NCBI RefSeq assembly: GCF_965363235.1
Contig: NC_134844.1
Coordinates: 19,698,646 to 19,762,645, forward strand
Origin: Mytilus galloprovincialis
Lineage: Eukaryota > Mollusca > Bivalvia > Mytilida > Mytilidae
Direction: 5' to 3'
Length of the DNA: 64,000 bases
Under the pieces are notes generated by a model. The model was not told the origin of the DNA. It searched no databases and saw nothing but the letters and a program-made list of their open reading frames with translations. A program made the translations under genes and the position numbers. Below are positions 1-11,035 of the stretch, piece by piece (the first letter of the stretch is position 1; each line of letters starts with the position of its first letter).

Positions 1-978
1 TTAATGGCGAAATTTAAAACAAAAAAGATAACATTTATACCGAAATAAGAGCAGTCGCAGTTACTGAAACCAATTTAAAGCCAATTACAATTCAGGCGCG
101 TAGCTCCCTATACGCCAACACGCAGTTGCGTGCACAACAATTCGGCATGCAAAAAAAAATTGCAAAATAAAAATTTATAAATTAAAAATTTAAAGGATAC
201 ACATACGAGTATTCAAATGATGTAATGTTATTAAATAGCGGCATTTGGTTTCAAAATTAAAGTTTTATTGCAGATGACAAAAACGGACTTGAATCCATTA
301 CAAGATTGTAATTTGTTATACTCTTGTAGTTTCGGAGAACATTTTACAGAGTACGGTTTATCTGTTTGGATTGCGATGTACCAATCGGCCATTAGATTTA
401 TCAGAACCCTTCAATATCGTTAAATATGCCGATGCGAAGTGACTACCAAAGCCAATCACCCTGCAAACACGCAAAAACAGTCTTGAATTATCTCATTATA
501 TTTTGCGTCCATAGACCACATGATAATTTACGAGTAATATCTTTAATTAATTTTCTTTAATATTGTTAAAAGTAGCATAACAATATAAAACGTAGCATAA
601 CACCATAAAAAGTCTTTTTCTCGGGATATATCAGTTTGTTTTTTGGGATATAATGTTTTTCTTGTATTTCTCGTGAAATCGTGGTAACGGAAAATGGTTT
701 GTTTTTCGGGTTTTGGCTATAGGACGGTTAATTGAGAAGCTGCATGTACATAGGTACATGATAATTTAAGGAACTGGAGTCGCGTCTGGTATCAGTCAGA
801 AAAATCACTGCTTTGCGCACATCTGCTTCCTCGTGTTGTATAAAAGCAACCCAAGGTTATAGAACTACGTATTAGCTCTGCACTGTCTACCGTATTAATA
901 AACACACCTTAGTAGCAATATACCAACTTCACCTGCATACGGCATATACATTTCCCAACTTATTCGATATTCAAGAGA
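1..978. other. no gene seen; AT-rich flank
   Basis: No exon or family recognised. Positions 95-150 hold a GC-richer patch with short self-complementary words (for example around GCGTGC) that looks like an old transposon end, but I cannot delimit it. The only other point of note is a TATA-like box near the right end, listed separately. Confidence 0.5.
839..846 (+). promoter_or_regulatory. candidate TATA box
   Basis: TATAAAAG, in an otherwise mixed-composition stretch, lies 133 bases before the ATG at 979. This spacing would suit a short leader. It is a single short motif in AT-rich DNA, so chance is a real alternative. Confidence 0.25.
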
Positions 979-1164
979 ATGCAGCAACTAGTCAGACTTT
1001 GTAAAACGTCATCAGTGTCTGAGCAGAAAGTTGATGAACCAAGGGTATGTCAAAGAACGTCTTGTTCTTTTTCTAAAAATAAGTTCATCGGAAGGTACCA
1101 AGACCTTGTTGATAAATATTCCTTATCAATTTTACAAATAATACACGATGGTCTTGAAGTATAG
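979..1164 (+). CDS. small hypothetical ORF, 61 residues
   Basis: An ATG-to-stop frame of 61 codons downstream of a TATA-like box. I recognise no family. The protein is mildly basic and Cys/Ser-rich in its first half, with FIGRYQDLVDKY in the second half; no signal peptide or membrane segment is evident. It could be a short intronless gene, the 5' coding exon of a gene lost to repeats, or a chance frame; an antisense frame also covers part of it. A mussel repeat starts almost immediately after its stop, so any 3' UTR would be repeat-derived. Confidence 0.2.
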   Translation: MQQLVRLCKTSSVSEQKVDEPRVCQRTSCSFSKNKFIGRYQDLVDKYSLSILQIIHDGLEV

Positions 1165-1184
1165 ATTCTGGGTACTGTCTTTAT

Positions 1185-1690
1185 TAATATTACTTTTTCT
1201 GTTTTTTTGTGGTTTTCATTTGACGTGGCTCTGTACTTATACATTCCGTCATTGTGTTATTATTCTATGATAATTTTTGTATTCTTGTTTTTCATTTTCG
1301 CTATTATGCTTTTGTCTATATGCCCTTTTCTGTTTCTTTGCTACATGCGACGTGGTCCTGTACTCATACATCCCGTCATTGTGCCATAATACATGTGTGT
1401 TTACATATTTATTTGTTTTTGTAGCGATTAAGATAATAACACAATGTTGACTAATGTTCCCCTATTTTTGACATTTTGACCGATTATGTCTGTTTGTTTT
1501 GTTCATCATCGTTGTCAATATACTGAAATTCTATGCAACTGTCTCAAGTGAGAGGTTTAGCTAGATATAAAACCAGATTTAATCCACCATTTTATCAGGA
1601 ATATGACAGTTGTTGTCCATTCGTTTGATGTGTATGAGCTTTTGATTTTGTCATTTTTGTTCGGTCTTTCTGTTTTGAATAAAAATGAGT
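1185..1690 (+). repeat. dispersed bivalve repeat (retroelement tail-like)
   Basis: Contains an internal duplication: a 'gacgtggctctgtactt' unit at about 1224-1260 recurs with changes at about 1347-1384, each followed by 'cgtcattgtg'. It continues through 'gtgagaggtttagctag' (about 1548) to 'cattcgtttgatgtgt' (about 1618). A diverged copy of the last part appears at 2661-2765 and 3393-3445, so it is dispersed. I recognise this block from many mussel sequences, where I believe it is the non-coding tail of a retroelement; that last point is recollection, not shown here. Confidence 0.5.
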
Positions 1691-2517
1691 TGACAATAAA
1701 TCTTTAAATAAAAATATCAATAATTGATATAATTATATAAAACAAAATCAATCCTATGATATACACGTTCAATGATGATTAAAATTTGATAAATATTTTA
1801 TGAGATTCCATATGCCAGTTTTAGCCATATGATGTATCCCATATTGGAATAATACTGATTTTATCTAATTAGACATTTTCTACGAGATTTTTATTTTAAA
1901 ATCTGACTATCTGATTCAAAACTTGAACAAGAACAGATATACATTTTTTTTTCTCGAAAATCTACAAATATTCCCATTGCACATTAATGATCATTAATTG
2001 TACGAAAAATTGACAGATGAGCGATTATGGCTCCTTGAAGTATTTAAATATCCTCCATCAAATCAAATACCTTCATTTCAACTACAATCGTGCATTTTAA
2101 AAAGTCCAATTTGTCTTTTATAACAGAGCACTGTGAGTTATAAGGCTGTTGCCATGTTTAACGAAATGTCTTATCGTCTTAGGTTCTTTCCGTTTTTCCG
2201 CGGAAAGACCTTGTAATTTTGTTCTGATTATTATCAGGTGTCTCAATTTTCAGTGTGTACAAGTTTGACTCCGCCTTTTTTATATTGTTTTTAGATGTTA
2301 ATCTTAATTACAATGCTTGGGCAAACATTAATACAAACAAAGCAAGGAAGGCAAGTAAGCAAACCAAACAATTACTCTGCATGCATTAGGAAATTGACTC
2401 AAACTCGGTAAATGAAGACGAAAATATATTCTATGTTCCCTGTACACCTGTGGAAGTACATTTTCCACATAAGATAAATAAAACACACATGTTGTCTGTA
2501 CAAGATCCCGACTCAAA

Positions 2518-2660
2518 AATAAAATTGAGAATGGAAATGGGGAATGTGTCAAAGAGACAACAACCCGACCAAAGAGCAGCTTACAGCCGAAAGCCACCAA
2601 TGGGTCTTTCAAAAATGCGAGAAAATCCCGCACACGAATGCGTACTCCATCTGACCTAAG
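2518..2660 (-). repeat. dispersed mussel repeat, 'cgagaaattcccgca' family
   Basis: The order 'gagaatggaaatggggaa', 'gacaacaacccgacca', 'ccaccaatgggtcttt', 'gcgagaaaatcccgca' is the reverse complement of the block at 52515-52665 in this window; a short third piece lies at 18637-18700. It produces 69- and 101-residue frames on opposite strands that I treat as non-coding. Confidence 0.55.
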
Positions 2661-3445
2661 AAAATTCCTGTACCAAGTCAGGAATACAATGTATAACAGT
2701 TGTTATCTATTCGTTTGATGAGTTTTAGCTTTTGGTTTTGCAATTTATTAAGGGACCTTCTGTTTTATACGCCCGTCTCAGACGGGCCGTATCATGGTAT
2801 ACCGTTGTCCGTTCGTCCGTCCGTCCGTCGTCCACACTTCGTACAATTACTAAAAAACGCTTCCAACAACTTAAATGAAACTTTGTTGAATTGTTTATAT
2901 CTATTGACGTAAGCTCCCTATCGATTTTTTAAAATTTCAGATCTTTCGTTTCCATGTTATGAAGTTTTATCCTTAAAAAAAGGGTTTTTTCCAGTTTTCG
3001 GACAATAACTTAAAAATGCTTCTATCAACTTTAATGAAACTTTGGTGAATTGTTTAAGTCTATTGACGTATGCTTCCTTTCGATTTTTTATAAATTTCAG
3101 ATCTATGTTTCCGTGTTATGAATTTTTATGCTTAAAAAAGGGGTATTTTCCAGTTTTCGGACAATCACTCATAAACACTTTCACAAAATTTTATGAAAAT
3201 TTGGTGAATTGTTTATATCTGTTGACTTAAGCTACCATTCAATTTTTATAAATTTCAGATTTTACGTTTTCAGAGTTTTTATACTTAGAAAAGCTTAAAT
3301 TAATTAATGTACAAAAGGAAAATCATTTAAAGCATAAAGACCAGCTAAAAGGGCAATGGGCGTATCATGTGCTTTTAGCGCAGCTCTTTATTAATTTTCC
3401 TCGGAGCTCGGTATTTTTGTTATTTTACTTTTTTTATGGAAGTTA
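2661..3445 (+). repeat. retroelement-tail repeat split by an insertion
   Basis: Left part 2661-2765 ('ctgtaccaagtcaggaat' to 'gggaccttctgtttt') matches the end of the block at 1185-1690. It then breaks and resumes at about 3393 with 'attttcctcggagctcgg', which I know as the continuation of this repeat. The 0.63 kb between the halves is the separate element below. Confidence 0.5.
2766..3392 (+). mobile_element. Helentron-like non-autonomous element ('atacgcccgtc' family)
   Basis: Starts TATACGCCCGTC and ends near a GCGCAGC word followed by TTTATT. Close to the start is a gtccgtccgtccgtc microsatellite-like run. The middle holds three diverged copies of a roughly 130-bp unit ('ttgaattgtttatatctattg' type, at about 2884, 3046 and 3203). 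A second copy lies at 29738-30601. A subterminal inverted GACGGGCGTAT near the right end is clear in the second copy. Start repeats, internal tandem units and a 3' hairpin with no target duplication suggest a non-autonomous Helentron-like element; there is no coding capacity. Confidence 0.5.
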
Positions 3446-3642
3446 TCTCCCCGTACACTGATCTTTTTGTTATGACTACCCCGTGTACTCCCTGAAAACT
3501 TTTAAAGGAATCCACAAATTTATTTATCCGAATCGCTTGTTATTTTCTCAAGACTTGCAGTCTACTTTTGACCGTAGTGATATGGAGACTACCTATGAGA
3601 GTTATTTCCCTTTCTATATTTCACAAAAGTGAAATGTAATAC

Positions 3643-4367
3643 TGCAATTCTGTTTCTTCATACTTAAGATAAACCCTGTAGCATAGATAAGCCGATCTTT
3701 GATTTTTTCATGTTTTTGGTTTGACTATAGGTTTTTCAACCAGCGCCACTGATGAGTCTTAAATTAGGAAGACGAACAGCGCCCAACTAGCTTAACTTAT
3801 TATGAAATAGGCATCTGATGAATTTTTATAGAAAAGAACCGATAAAGGAACATCCAATTTGAATTTTTTTCACATGTTCATCTATATTACTTTAAACTAT
3901 TGTATACAGTTTTGTGTGAACTTTTGAAATACTATTCTTATAAAACGTCACACTGCAAACATTAGCATTGGTAAATCTTTTACATTTATGGTTTATAAGT
4001 TACTGAGTAACTTATAAACCATAAATGTAAAAGATTTACCAATGCTAATGTTTGCAGTGTGACGTTTTATAAGAATAGTATTTCAAAAGTTCACACAAAA
4101 CTGTATACAATAGTTTAAAGTAATATAGATGAACATGTGAAAAAAATTCAAATTGGATGTTCCTTTATCGGTTCTTTTCTATAAAAATTCATCAGATGCC
4201 TATTTCATAATAAGTTAAGCTAGTTGGGCGCTGTTCGTCTTCCTAATTTAAGACTCATCAGTGGCGCTGGTTGAAAAACCTATAGTCAAACCAAAAACAT
4301 GAAAAAATCAAAGATCGGCTTATCTATGCTACAGGGTTTATCTTAAGTATGAAGAAACAGAATTGCA
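3643..4367. repeat. 725-bp perfect palindrome, 1-bp spacer
   Basis: Reading outward from position 4005, the 362 bases on each side are exact reverse complements as far as I can check base by base; the centre reads GTTACTgAGTAAC. Beyond 3643 and 4367 the two flanks differ. There is no open reading frame of note. It is either a foldback element or very recent inverted duplication, or an assembly artefact. Confidence 0.85.
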
Positions 4368-4791
4368 ATCACTTTGAGAATAAAAAAAAATAATTGAAAG
4401 GATGTCATCAATGGAGTTATTAACTTTACAGTTACCTACATGAAATTGATAATTTCAGTTACCTACATATCAATTTCATATTCTATATTGAATTTTCGTA
4501 TCAATACAATAGTGTGTGACTGTCAGAGCATAGATGTAATACCCATCTATGGTCAGAGTCATATTTAATTTAAGTGATGATTAAGTCAGACAAGCATGAT
4601 TCAGTTATCGGCAGTCAGCCATTCGGTCCGAATATTTACGATGTTGCAAATCAACACTCGGAAACTTGATCTGATAAAAAGTATAATGTCTAGTGTGCTT
4701 TTCTTAATAAGAAAAATGAATGGTCCAGTAATTCTGTGAATAGACTGATTAAGTTTAACAGTAAGAGGCATTTGATATGACAAAAATAGAG

Positions 4792-4875
4792 ATTTAGTGA
4801 AATAATTAGATCATGAGGAAATATAGGTTTAGTGAAATAATTAAATCACGAGAAAATATAGGTTTAGTGAAATGA
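4792..4875 (+). repeat. short tandem repeat, about 35-bp unit
   Basis: 'tttagtgaaataatta' followed by 'gaggaaatatagg'-type sequence occurs twice, then a third unit begins and decays. No gene context. Confidence 0.6.
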
Positions 4876-4906
4876 TATTGATAAAAATTATAAGAATTAT
4901 TTAAAT

Positions 4907-5103
4907 ATGTTTATGGTCCAGTTCAATTCTGGTCAATGTTTTCAACAATCTTATTCATGGGCATCAATGACTGTGGAACACAATTTATCAAGTACTCTTC
5001 AACTTTTACACTTTTCACGGGCTATTAAACTTCTACATCACCAATTTTTACTGCAAGATCATTCTCGTAATTTTTTTTCTCCTGTTGGACTCAGATTGGT
5101 CAT
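4907..5103 (+). other. unassigned stretch
   Basis: A 76-codon open frame from 4907 overlaps the start of the inverted repeat at 5104. I see no protein family and treat the frame as chance. Confidence 0.3.
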
Positions 5104-6717
5104 TTCCATTGTTGCCTTACTCATTCTGTTTCCTTAATTTCATTTCTTTAATGACACCTACATGTATATTGCCTTTTAAAATTAAACTTTCCGGTATATT
5201 AAACCGTCGCGTAGAATAAAACAAAAACTTCGTTTAGTATTTGTCATATTACTTGGCTTTGAACTAGCGTTCAGTAAACGCGTGACTTCTCTAGGCGCGG
5301 ACTGCCGGTACGTTGCATCTTCGGTCTTTTTATTTGTTGTGTTCGTGCTTTTATAATTGTTAAACGTTTTCTTTCAAAATATTTCTAATTCAACGATTTA
5401 AAAAAAAATGTTATAATTGTACATAATATATATGCAGTTTGTCTATTGCTTTGGAGGAAATAAAGGATTATATTTCCTTATAATTATAAAGCTCCGAAAA
5501 TAATGTGTAGGTTAAACCAGAGACGTATTATATGAATGTTTACTGAACGCTAGTTCAGAGCCAAGTAATATGACAAATACTATAGTGTGTGATAACATTG
5601 TGTGAGGGAATTCGACGTTTGATGTACCACTGTTCACTCCAGTGCAATTTATGACAATACCACTGCATCAATTAGAATTATTTTTTTTGCAGTGTTTTAA
5701 GAAATGATTTTGCTTTGTTGTCGCGTATTATTTGTGAAACATTCAATGTTTTAAAAAGGCGAATTTTCTTTATAAAGTCAATTATTATGCTGACTTTTGA
5801 AGGCCAAACTTTCTACAGCCTTAAATACGCTAATGAAAGATCCAAAAACTATACCAATACATAACGACATGTTTATGAAATTATAACAAATCTATTGGTT
5901 AACAAATTTTTACTCGTTATTGCAAAATAATGAACTTAATATATCTGACATTTTCTCCCTACCCAGTTTACCCCTATACATTTTTATGATGTGGACTGGT
6001 CATTGTTATTGAATCGTAGGCAATTTGATTGGATTAAGTTGTTATTAGTTTACCCTCAAACTTGTTTATGCTTTTCATACATGACTATTGATTAATTAGA
6101 ACGTGCATGAATGTGTACGGAAACTAAAATGACCTTCAAACTGGACACTGGACGAGTCAATATTATGTTTTATCAATGAAAGTTAAGGTATGAAAGGTAA
6201 GAATTGCCACTTATTCGATTTTCGCAAAATTTTCGGAATATACAGTTGAAAGGTTATTTTTTAAAAGCCTTTTGTGAAGAGTAAAGAGAAAGTTTACAAA
6301 TAATACGTTTTGTTCCATTAAACAAGTCATTTTCGTAAGAGAAATACCGAAATATATTTTACGCACGACTACGGCAGGTAAAATTATTATTTATCATAAT
6401 AAAAAAAGCATTTTTCAGTCTCATTGGAATATGTTGATTACAATTAATCCCAAACTTAAGAAGTAAGTAACTAAAGTCAAAATATGTCCGATCTGCCTAT
6501 TTCTGCACATCAAAAGTCAATACGATCGTTTTAAAGTCAATTTCGTCTACCTCACAAAATCTTGTTAGGCACTATAAACGAAGTTTTTGTTTTATTCTAC
6601 GCGACGGTTTAATATACCGGAAAGTTTAATTTTAAAAGGCAATATACATGTAGGATGATGTAGGTGTCATTAAAGAAATAAAATTAAGGAAACAGAATGA
6701 GTAAGGCAACAATGGAA
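5104..6717. repeat. inverted repeat, ~165-bp arms around ~940 bp
   Basis: The left arm (5104-5236, continuing at 5581-5607) is the reverse complement of 6550-6717. The left arm is interrupted by a 344-bp MITE at a TA; the right arm shows the uninterrupted site. The right arm also carries a 9-base duplication (gatgatgta) missing from the left. The spacer 5608-6549 has no gene. Confidence 0.75.
5237..5580 (+). mobile_element. 344-bp MITE with 43-bp inverted ends and TA target duplication
   Basis: The ends start GTATTTGTCATATTACTTGG and are inverted repeats of about 43 bases with one mismatch. TA flanks both sides (5235-5236 and 5581-5582). The homologous empty site at about 6573 has a single TA, so the target duplication is seen directly. 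TA duplication suggests mobilisation by a Tc1/mariner-type transposase, an inference because no transposase is present. Confidence 0.8.
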
Positions 6718-6722
6718 CAGAC

Positions 6723-6910
6723 ACATTCATATAATACGTCTCTGGTTTTAACCTACACATTATTTTCGGAGCTTTATAATTATAAGGAAATATAATCCTT
6801 TATTTCCTCCAAAGCAATAGACAAAATGCATATATATTATGTACAATTATAACATTTTTTTTTAAATCGTTGAATTAGAAATATTTTGAAAGAAAACGTT
6901 TAACAATTAT
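6723..6910 (-). mobile_element. truncated copy of the 344-bp MITE
   Basis: Reverse complement of the interior of the element at 5237-5580 (matching about 5353-5542), lacking both long inverted ends. It starts a few bases after the right arm of the inverted repeat ends. Confidence 0.7.
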
Positions 6911-8221
6911 TATGTACAGTTTTTCTAGAAAGGAGAATCCTTACATACAATGCTCTAGTGTAAAAATGTCACGTTATACTGCCTGATTGCCACGCAAAAA
7001 ACATGAAATGCTCTCATCAAATTGGTACAAATGTTATTATCAATCAAATTAATTTACTGATTTTTGAAGAAGTCCCGGCAATGCTGGTTACTTCAACATC
7101 ACGAAATAAAGTTTGCAACAAACTTCCAGTTATAACTCGAGACAACTCAGCGGTATGTATGTTCAGAGGACAGTTACGTTTCAAACTAACTGACGCGTCT
7201 AGCATGTGTTAAAACAGTAGATGACACTTTTTAATACTATGACACAAATATAAAATTAATACTAATACTTACCCCGTTAATATGCTTCGATATAATTTTA
7301 AAAGACGCGTCAACAATTAATTGAAAACATAGCCATCTTTACCTGTATTATTATACACAGCAATCCAGCCAGATATTAATTGTGCTTTAAATTTAAAGAT
7401 AGAGTTACATGAACATTTTTTTAACCCGATACAGGTGATCGATTCTATATTCTAGCACGCGATGAAAGTCAACTGTGCAAGTTAGAATGTCCTGGTTCAA
7501 TTCAGTTTTTATGGAGAGATTCATAACCAGGGAGAGAATACTCTTAATTGGGACAGATATTAGCATCATGTCACATCTCTGGATATTGTAGAGTGCATCC
7601 GTTCAGGCGGATTTCAGAAGTCAATGATGCCATGACTTGTTGCTTAGAAAATTTGCTTCACTAAATTCTATTAAAAATTAATTGTACATAATTAGAACAA
7701 TAATCATACCTTGATGGCTCCATGCAATTCTGTTGTCATGTGGTTCTATTTGTTACAATATTTACAAATCTTTCGATCGATACAAATATTTTAGCGCTTC
7801 ATATACAATATAGTTTTTACTTTTCCAGTCGCAATTAATCAATTGTATTGTATATGAAATACCTTATAATTAGGTTTAGTTACAACTGCAACTGAATTAC
7901 TATGTAAATCTCATGCATTTGAATTATCGGCAAATTTGAAACGACGAACCCGGTCACGGACGACAAGCTTTTATTAAAGAAATCTACACGTATCATCGAT
8001 TAAGATATATAACGTCCAGTGACAACTATCACATGCAGATCCGGACGATAGCATGTTAAATGCTTTGTGAATATGAACCCTGCTTTGTAAAATGACCGAT
8101 ACAATAACTTGGAATTTCAACGGACTAGTTCACAATTAATAAGTCTGGTGCATAATACGTTGCCCTAGCTAGACACATTATTCTGACTTCGAGCTGACCA
8201 GTCTATTCTTTTCTCCTAAAT
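6911..8221. other. no gene seen
   Basis: AT-rich sequence with one 69-codon frame (7003-7212) that matches no family I know, and a small imperfect hairpin at about 7797-7860 built on 'catatacaatat'. Nothing else stands out. Confidence 0.4.
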
Positions 8222-8856
8222 GTCGACTGCCATGTGGAAAAAGCAGCATGTCGACTGCTAGTTGGAAAAGCAGCAAATCGACTGTCATGTGGAAAAGCAG
8301 CATGTCGACTGTCATGTGGAAAAACAGCATGTCGACTACCATGTGGAAAAGCAGCAAGTCGACTGTCATGTGGAAAACAGCATGTCGCCTGACTGCCATG
8401 TGGAAAAGCAGCATGTCGACTGTCATGTTGAAAAACAGCATGTCGACTGTCATGTGGAAAAACAGCATGTCGACTACCATGTGGAAAAGCAGCATGTCGA
8501 CTGTCATGTGGAAAACAGCATGTCGTCTGACTGCCATGTGGAAAAGCAGCATGTCGACTGTCATGAGGAAAACAGCATGTCGTCTAACTGCCATGTGGAA
8601 AAACAGCATGTCGACTACCATGTGGGAAAGGCAACATGTCGACTGCCATGTGGAAAAGAAGCATGTCGACTGTCATGTGGAAAAGCAGCATGTCGACTGC
8701 TATGTGGAAAAGCAGCATGTCGACTGTGGAAAAGCAGCAAGTCGACTGTCATGTGGAAAAACAGCATGTCGACTTCCATGTGGAAAAGCAGCATGTCGAC
8801 TGTCATGTGGAAAAGCAGCATGTCGACTGATTTGTGGAAAAACAGCATGTCGACAA
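8222..8856 (+). repeat. 27-bp minisatellite, about 23 units
   Basis: Unit is roughly GTCGACTGTCATGTGGAAA plus AGCAGCAT, repeated head to tail with point changes (tgtcatg/taccatg/tgccatg), some units shortened (around 8720) and some lengthened by a CTGACTGC-type insert. Each full unit carries a GTCGAC site. Because 27 is a multiple of three, several frames stay open on both strands (up to 219 codons on +, 147 on -); these are by-products of the repeat, with 9-residue periodicity such as MSTVMWKSS. Confidence 0.9.
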
Positions 8857-9103
8857 TTTTCAAGGCTTTGGTTTGATCCGGCATTGGATCGAACACATGA
8901 TCATTAATCAAAGGAGATGAAAGGTATGTGCCAATTATACTGTTGCAACCCAACAACACAAGCAAGGAAAATATCACAAAGAGATCAATGTACGGTCTTC
9001 AACAAAAAGAGTTTAAACTATAATCCTCCGAACTCCAAATCTACTGTTCAGCAAAGTAATGACCAAGTTTTTAATTTTCTTTAAATATTTTTTTTTATCT
9101 ATA

Positions 9104-10153
9104 TTAAGATGTCAACCCTCCCCCTTTAATCTCGATCGGTTGAGTAACAAACGGATTATACTTATCCTTTTCATCCCCAGTGGGACATAAGGCCACAACA
9201 AACTGCCTCCACTTCTCTCTGTCCTTGGCCATGTACTGGGCTTGGTCCCATGTGTAACCCATTGCTTCTAATTCTGCTGTACCAGTTCTTCGCCAGGTGA
9301 TTCTAGGTCTCCCTGGTTTCCTTTTTCCTGTTGGTGTCCAATATAGAGCTGTTTTAGGTGTGCGGTGTTGTGGCATTCTCAGTACATGGCCTAACCATCT
9401 AAATATTCGTTGTTTAATTTCTGCTGTTATGCTTTAGCATTACATTTCTCCAAAAGGCTCTTGTTGCTGATCTTATTTGGCCAGAATATTCTGTTGATCT
9501 TTCTTAGGCAGCTAGTATGGAAAGCATCTACTACTTTTTGAACTAAAACACGCCAAGTTTCTGAACCATACAGTAGGACAGATTTTACATTGCTGTTTTA
9601 AATTCGCAGTTTGGTCCTTAAACTGTACTGGTTGGACTTCCAGATTGTATGAAGTCTTGCAAATGTTGCACGTGCTTTAGATAGTCTTGCCTTTATACCC
9701 TTCACTGTCCCATTATCTTTGCTTATGATGCTTCCAAGGTAAGTGAAATCTTCAACACTGTCCACTGGCAGATCATTGATTGTTATTGGTGTTGTATTTC
9801 TGGTATTTATTGACATTACCTTGGTCTTCTTGGCATTGACATTCAGACCAGTTTGCGTTGCATAGTTGTTAAGTATGTTGGTCTTCTCTTGGAGGTGTTC
9901 ACTTGTTGTTGATAATATGGCAATGTTATCAGCAAAATCAAGGTCTTCTAACTGGTTAAACATGGTCCACTGGATACCCCTTTTCTTGTCTGTTTGTCTT
10001 GGCCAATAAAAATAGGATTGGTGACATAATACATCCCTGTCTTACACCACATCCCTGTCTTACACTAGATTTAACTTCAAATGAGTCTGAGATAGAGTTA
10101 TCAAGGATGACACTACATTCAAAGCTGTTGTAGAAGGCTTTTATTAGCATCAA
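9104..10153 (-). pseudogene. decayed non-LTR retrotransposon, reverse transcriptase C-terminal part
   Basis: Read on the minus strand: 10153-9956 encodes the RT stretch around VRQGCIMSPILF; 9963-9598 carries the catalytic-site region as DFADNIAILS (canonical FADD, second Asp replaced by Asn) and YLGSIIS; about 9597-9400 gives LYGSETW and WLGHVLRM; 9376-9104 gives GRPRITWRRT and a WRQFVVALCP tail. All are hallmarks of the RT-to-3' end of RTE/CR1-like LINEs. The reading frame shifts at least twice, 'VRQGC' is duplicated, and endonuclease and upstream RT are absent. A dead, 5'-truncated copy. Confidence 0.85.
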
Positions 10154-10569
10154 AATTGTTGGTGGAAGAACTAGTTAACAATGGTATAACAATAGATAAC
10201 AAAACAAGGTCAAGACTCAAAATAATACACACACCCTTTTTCGCCCATTGCATGCTTTGGTGAGGGATACCCTTGAATAACAGAGAACAAAACCAAAATG
10301 GGACATTATATTGTTATATGAGTGTGAGATTGTTTCAATAATTTAGCGCTTTAGGAAGAGTGACGGATACAAAATGGGAACCCCCCCCCCCCCAAAAAAA
10401 AAAATTAATAATAATACAAAGCAATGGTAAAGTTTTAGATTTCGTAAGTAAACCCCAAAATAATTTGAATCGAAAAGTAAAATTTTGCGGTGCATCATTG
10501 CATTATATCCGTAAGAATACATCAAAGACATCAAAGTTTGGTTGCAATTCATTCCGCTGATGGGGGTGT
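10154..10569. other. no gene; homopolymer tracts
   Basis: Holds a C-run followed directly by an A-run (about 10381-10404). Open frames across it on both strands are low-complexity and I discount them. Confidence 0.4.
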
Positions 10570-10741
10570 CAGTGGCGGATCCAGGGGGGGGGGGGGTTCC
10601 GGGGGTGCGCACCCCCCCTTTATTTTTGCCGATCAATGCATTTGTATCGGGACATATGTTTTGCACCCCTTTGCACCCCCCCCCCCCCCTTTTGCCCTGG
10701 GTTAGCACCCCCCCTTTCGAAAATTCCTGCATCCGCCCCTG
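10570..10741 (+). mobile_element. hAT-type MITE, copy 1
   Basis: Begins CAGTGGCGGATCCAG, ends as a diverged inverse (CATCCGCCCCTG), with long G and C runs inside and 'gatcaatgcattt' in the middle, exactly as in copies 2 (11963) and 3 (46351). Flanks share GGTGT allowing one extra G at the right end. Confidence 0.75.
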
Positions 10742-11035
10742 GGGTGTTCACCCTCTATACTATGTAAATGAAACTGTGGTATAAAAATTGCATGCAAACG
10801 ATAATCAATTATACAGTAGGTGGCTGTATTTCATAGAGCATTTTATTCGTCAACTTTATAAACAAAACTATAAATACTATATAAAATGGCTAATTTCAAC
10901 ATACCGGAATCATATTTTGTTTCCGATTTTCCAGCTGTATTAATTAGATTATTTTCGGACGTTAAGAAGGGAAAACTTTTATTTTTTCAAAACAGTATTA
11001 TATATGTAAGCATTGAAAGGCTTCAAATATATATG

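Noticed and set aside
8178-8977. Open frames of 120-219 codons on both strands over the minisatellite
   Set aside because: They exist because the unit is 27 bases without stops; no start context, splice site or flanking homology supports a protein.
10343-10784. Frames of 66-129 codons on both strands
   Set aside because: They run through poly-C, poly-A and the hAT-type MITE and are low-complexity.
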